Assembly: GCA_018623875.1 (NCBI GenBank)
Contig: JAAZUZ010000022.1
Span: 1-15,182, forward strand
Direction of reading: 5' to 3'
Length of the DNA: 15,182 nucleotides
Source: Synechococcus sp. HW_metabat.21
Lineage (GTDB): Bacteria > Cyanobacteriota > Cyanobacteriia > PCC-6307 > Cyanobiaceae
Shown: positions 13,660 through 15,182 of the stretch, in pieces
How positions within the stretch are numbered: position 1 is the stretch's first letter
Layout: each line of letters starts with the position of its first letter
Translations under genes and position numbers: made by a program
Notes under the pieces: generated by a model
Told to the model about the DNA's origin: nothing
Seen by the model: the letters and a program-made list of their open reading frames with translations, nothing else
Databases searched by the model: none

Positions 13660-14202
13660 ATGGTCGAAATGCAAGTGGCCGGCATTGCCCTCGATGCCGC
13701 CAGTCGCAGCCCGATCGTTCTGCTTCGCGACCCGTCGGGCCGACGTCAGGTGCCGATCTGGATCGACCAGGCCCAGGCCCAAAACATCATGGCCGGGCTG
13801 AGCGACCAGGCTCCACCCCGGCCCCTCAGCCATGACCTGATGGTGGACCTCCTGCAGGCCGGGGGCCTGCAGCTCACCAAGGTCATCGTTCACACCATCG
13901 AAGACAGCACCTTTCGTGCCGTCCTGAAACTGCAAACAGCTGGCGAAGAGGAGGTGGAACTGGACGCCCGCCCCAGCGACGCCATTGCCCTGGCGATCCG
14001 CACCGGCAGTGGGATCTGGATGCTGGAGGAAGTGGTTGCCGACGCCTCCATTCCCGTCGATGCAGAGGCGGACGCCGAAGACGCCGCCGATTTCCGGCGC
14101 TTCATCGACGGCATCAGTCCCGCTGAACTGGTCCGGAACATCAACCAAGCCCAGACGGAGGTGGAGCCCTCTGCGGAACAGCCGGAGGAAGACGCTGGCT
14201 GA
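13660..14202 (+). CDS. DUF151 / bifunctional nuclease family protein
   Basis: A 180-residue soluble protein. Residues 1-135 form the DUF151 domain: VEMQVAGIALD (2-12), PIVLLRDPSGRRQVPIWID (18-36), the SHDLMVDLLQ segment (57-66), and the diagnostic ARPSDAIALAIR (103-114). The rest is an acidic tail (about 135-180) with many Asp/Glu/Ala. A plant relative is called a bifunctional nuclease, with RNase and DNase activity; the bacterial role is not settled, so no symbol is given. ATG at 13660. Its last codons contain the ribosome binding site and probable start of the aldo/keto reductase, so the two are likely coupled. Confidence 0.88.
   Translation: MVEMQVAGIALDAASRSPIVLLRDPSGRRQVPIWIDQAQAQNIMAGLSDQAPPRPLSHDLMVDLLQAGGLQLTKVIVHTIEDSTFRAVLKLQTAGEEEVELDARPSDAIALAIRTGSGIWMLEEVVADASIPVDAEADAEDAADFRRFIDGISPAELVRNINQAQTEVEPSAEQPEEDAG
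14184..14190 (+). promoter_or_regulatory. ribosome binding site supporting a CTG start
   Basis: GGAGGAA inside the end of the DUF151 gene. Its GGAGG core lies six bases before CTG 14195, the only plausible in-frame start that keeps the family N-terminus of the following aldo/keto reductase. No such site precedes ATG 14255. Confidence 0.5.
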
Positions 14203-15182
14203 ACGCCGCCCCTTTGGCCGGGGAGCCCCGGTCTCCCCGTTCTGCCTCGGCACGATGCGGGCCACGACGAGCCCGCAGCAGATGGCGGAGGTGCTCACCG
14301 CGGCCCTGGCCGCGGGCATCAACCACATCGAGACCGCCCCGGCCTATGGCCCCGCGGAGGCGTTCTTGGGCCAAGCCCTCAGGCAATGGCGGGGATCGGA
14401 GCCGCTGGTGATCACCAGCAAGCTGCTTCCAGGCATCGCGCTGGAGGAGGGCAAGATCCAACTGCGGGGGATCTTGCAACGCCTGGGGCTCGAGCGGCTC
14501 GACAACTTGGCGGTCCATGGCCTGAACCGGCCTGAGCATCTGGACTGGGCCCTACGGGGAGCCGGCGCGGAGCTGCTGCGCTGGGCCCTGGCGGAGGGAT
14601 TGGTCAGCCAAGTGGGGTTCTCGAGCCACGGCGAGCTCGCGCTGATTGAAACCGCCCTTGCCTCAGGGCGCTTCAGCTTCTGCAGCCTCCATCTGCACTG
14701 GTTCGATCAGACCCGAATTCCCCTGGCTCAGGCCGCGCTTCGGGAGGGCATTGGCGTGCTCGCCATTTCACCGGCCGACAAGGGGGGCCGGCTCTACGCA
14801 CCACCTGAGCAGCTGCGCGCCGATTGCTCGCCCTTTGAGCCGTTGGAGTTGGCCTACCGCTTCCTACTGGATGCAGGCATCTCGAGCCTGACCCTGGGGG
14901 CCGCCCAAGCCAGCGACCTGGATCTCGCCAAGCGCCTGACTGCGGAGGAGGGCCGCTGGCTTGAGCCCAGCCATCGCCAGTCCCTGGATCGGGCTTGGCT
15001 GGCCGGGCAAAACCGTCTTGCCGCCAGCGCCTGCCAGCAATGCCGGGCCTGCCTGCCCTGCCCCAACGCGGTCCCCATCCCTGAGCTCCTGCGCCTGCGC
15101 AACCTGGACCTCGGCCACGGCATGGGTGCTTTTGCCCAGGAGCGCTACAACCTGATCGGCCGAGCCGGGCATTGGTGGGAGA
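14195..15182 (+). CDS. aldo/keto reductase with C-terminal 4Fe-4S motif (partial at the 3' end)
   Basis: The frame is open to the window edge, with at least 329 residues. An AKR barrel starts with RRPFGRGAPVSPFCLGTM (4-21). Tetrad positions are Glu46 (in IETAPAYG, where Asp is usual), Tyr51, Lys76 (ITSKL) and His108 (LAVHGLN). GFSSHG and, later, LTLGAAQ follow. The C-terminal region carries CQQCRACLPCP (Cys280, 283, 286, 289), a ferredoxin-type 4Fe-4S signature seen in the COG1453 group, implying electron transfer besides nicotinamide chemistry. An ATG exists at 14255 but would cut off the first β-strands. CTG 14195 has a strong ribosome binding site and overlaps the DUF151 stop by eight bases. 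The substrate is unknown. Confidence 0.85.
   Translation, partial: MAERRPFGRGAPVSPFCLGTMRATTSPQQMAEVLTAALAAGINHIETAPAYGPAEAFLGQALRQWRGSEPLVITSKLLPGIALEEGKIQLRGILQRLGLERLDNLAVHGLNRPEHLDWALRGAGAELLRWALAEGLVSQVGFSSHGELALIETALASGRFSFCSLHLHWFDQTRIPLAQAALREGIGVLAISPADKGGRLYAPPEQLRADCSPFEPLELAYRFLLDAGISSLTLGAAQASDLDLAKRLTAEEGRWLEPSHRQSLDRAWLAGQNRLAASACQQCRACLPCPNAVPIPELLRLRNLDLGHGMGAFAQERYNLIGRAGHWWE

Overview
This window reads as G+C-rich chromosomal DNA of a picocyanobacterium (marine/freshwater Synechococcus–Cyanobium type). The basis is protein recognition: a GroEL2-type chaperonin, a cyanobacterial AbrB-like regulator, a ctaCDE/ctaAB respiratory oxidase cluster with a type A2 subunit I, and gene order that I recall from that group. 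No rRNA, tRNA, insertion sequence, phage gene or CRISPR array is visible. Coding density is very high, and no gap between genes exceeds about 210 bases.

Layout. (1) Positions 1-968 (+): the C-terminal end of a TrkA-C/RCK-type protein, then fabG (fatty acid synthesis). A small one-helix membrane protein follows on the minus strand. (2) 1350-3029 (+): groEL2, convergent with a small secreted-looking protein. (3) 3320-8455 (-): a tight six-gene run, ctaA, ctaB, ABC ATPase, ABC-2 permease, a Pro/Glu/Val-rich unknown protein and nanE. It has 8- and 11-base overlaps and short gaps, so it is probably one or two operons. (4) 8456-8661: divergent control region. (5) 8662-11782 (+): ctaC, ctaD and ctaE, cytochrome c oxidase subunits II, I and III. 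(6) 11910-12281 (+): a cyAbrB transcription factor. (7) 12299-13604 (-): an HdeD-family membrane protein and riboflavin synthase. (8) 13660-15182 (+): a DUF151 (bifunctional nuclease family) protein, then a 4Fe-4S aldo/keto reductase that runs off the end.

How they work together. CtaB farnesylates heme b to heme o and CtaA converts it to heme a. CtaC/D/E use heme a and copper to form the terminal oxidase of thylakoid or cytoplasmic membranes. The ABC exporter pair shares the ctaAB strand and spacing, but its substrate cannot be read from sequence. The other genes are housekeeping (fatty acid synthesis, protein folding, riboflavin) or regulatory.

I found no strong candidate for an entirely new system. 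The points most worth checking are: mutually exclusive hairpins before groEL2; a Met/His-rich loop in CtaC; a probable CTG start with a strong ribosome binding site for the aldo/keto reductase; an unknown linker protein in the ctaAB/ABC run; and a nested inverted repeat between ctaA and ctaC.
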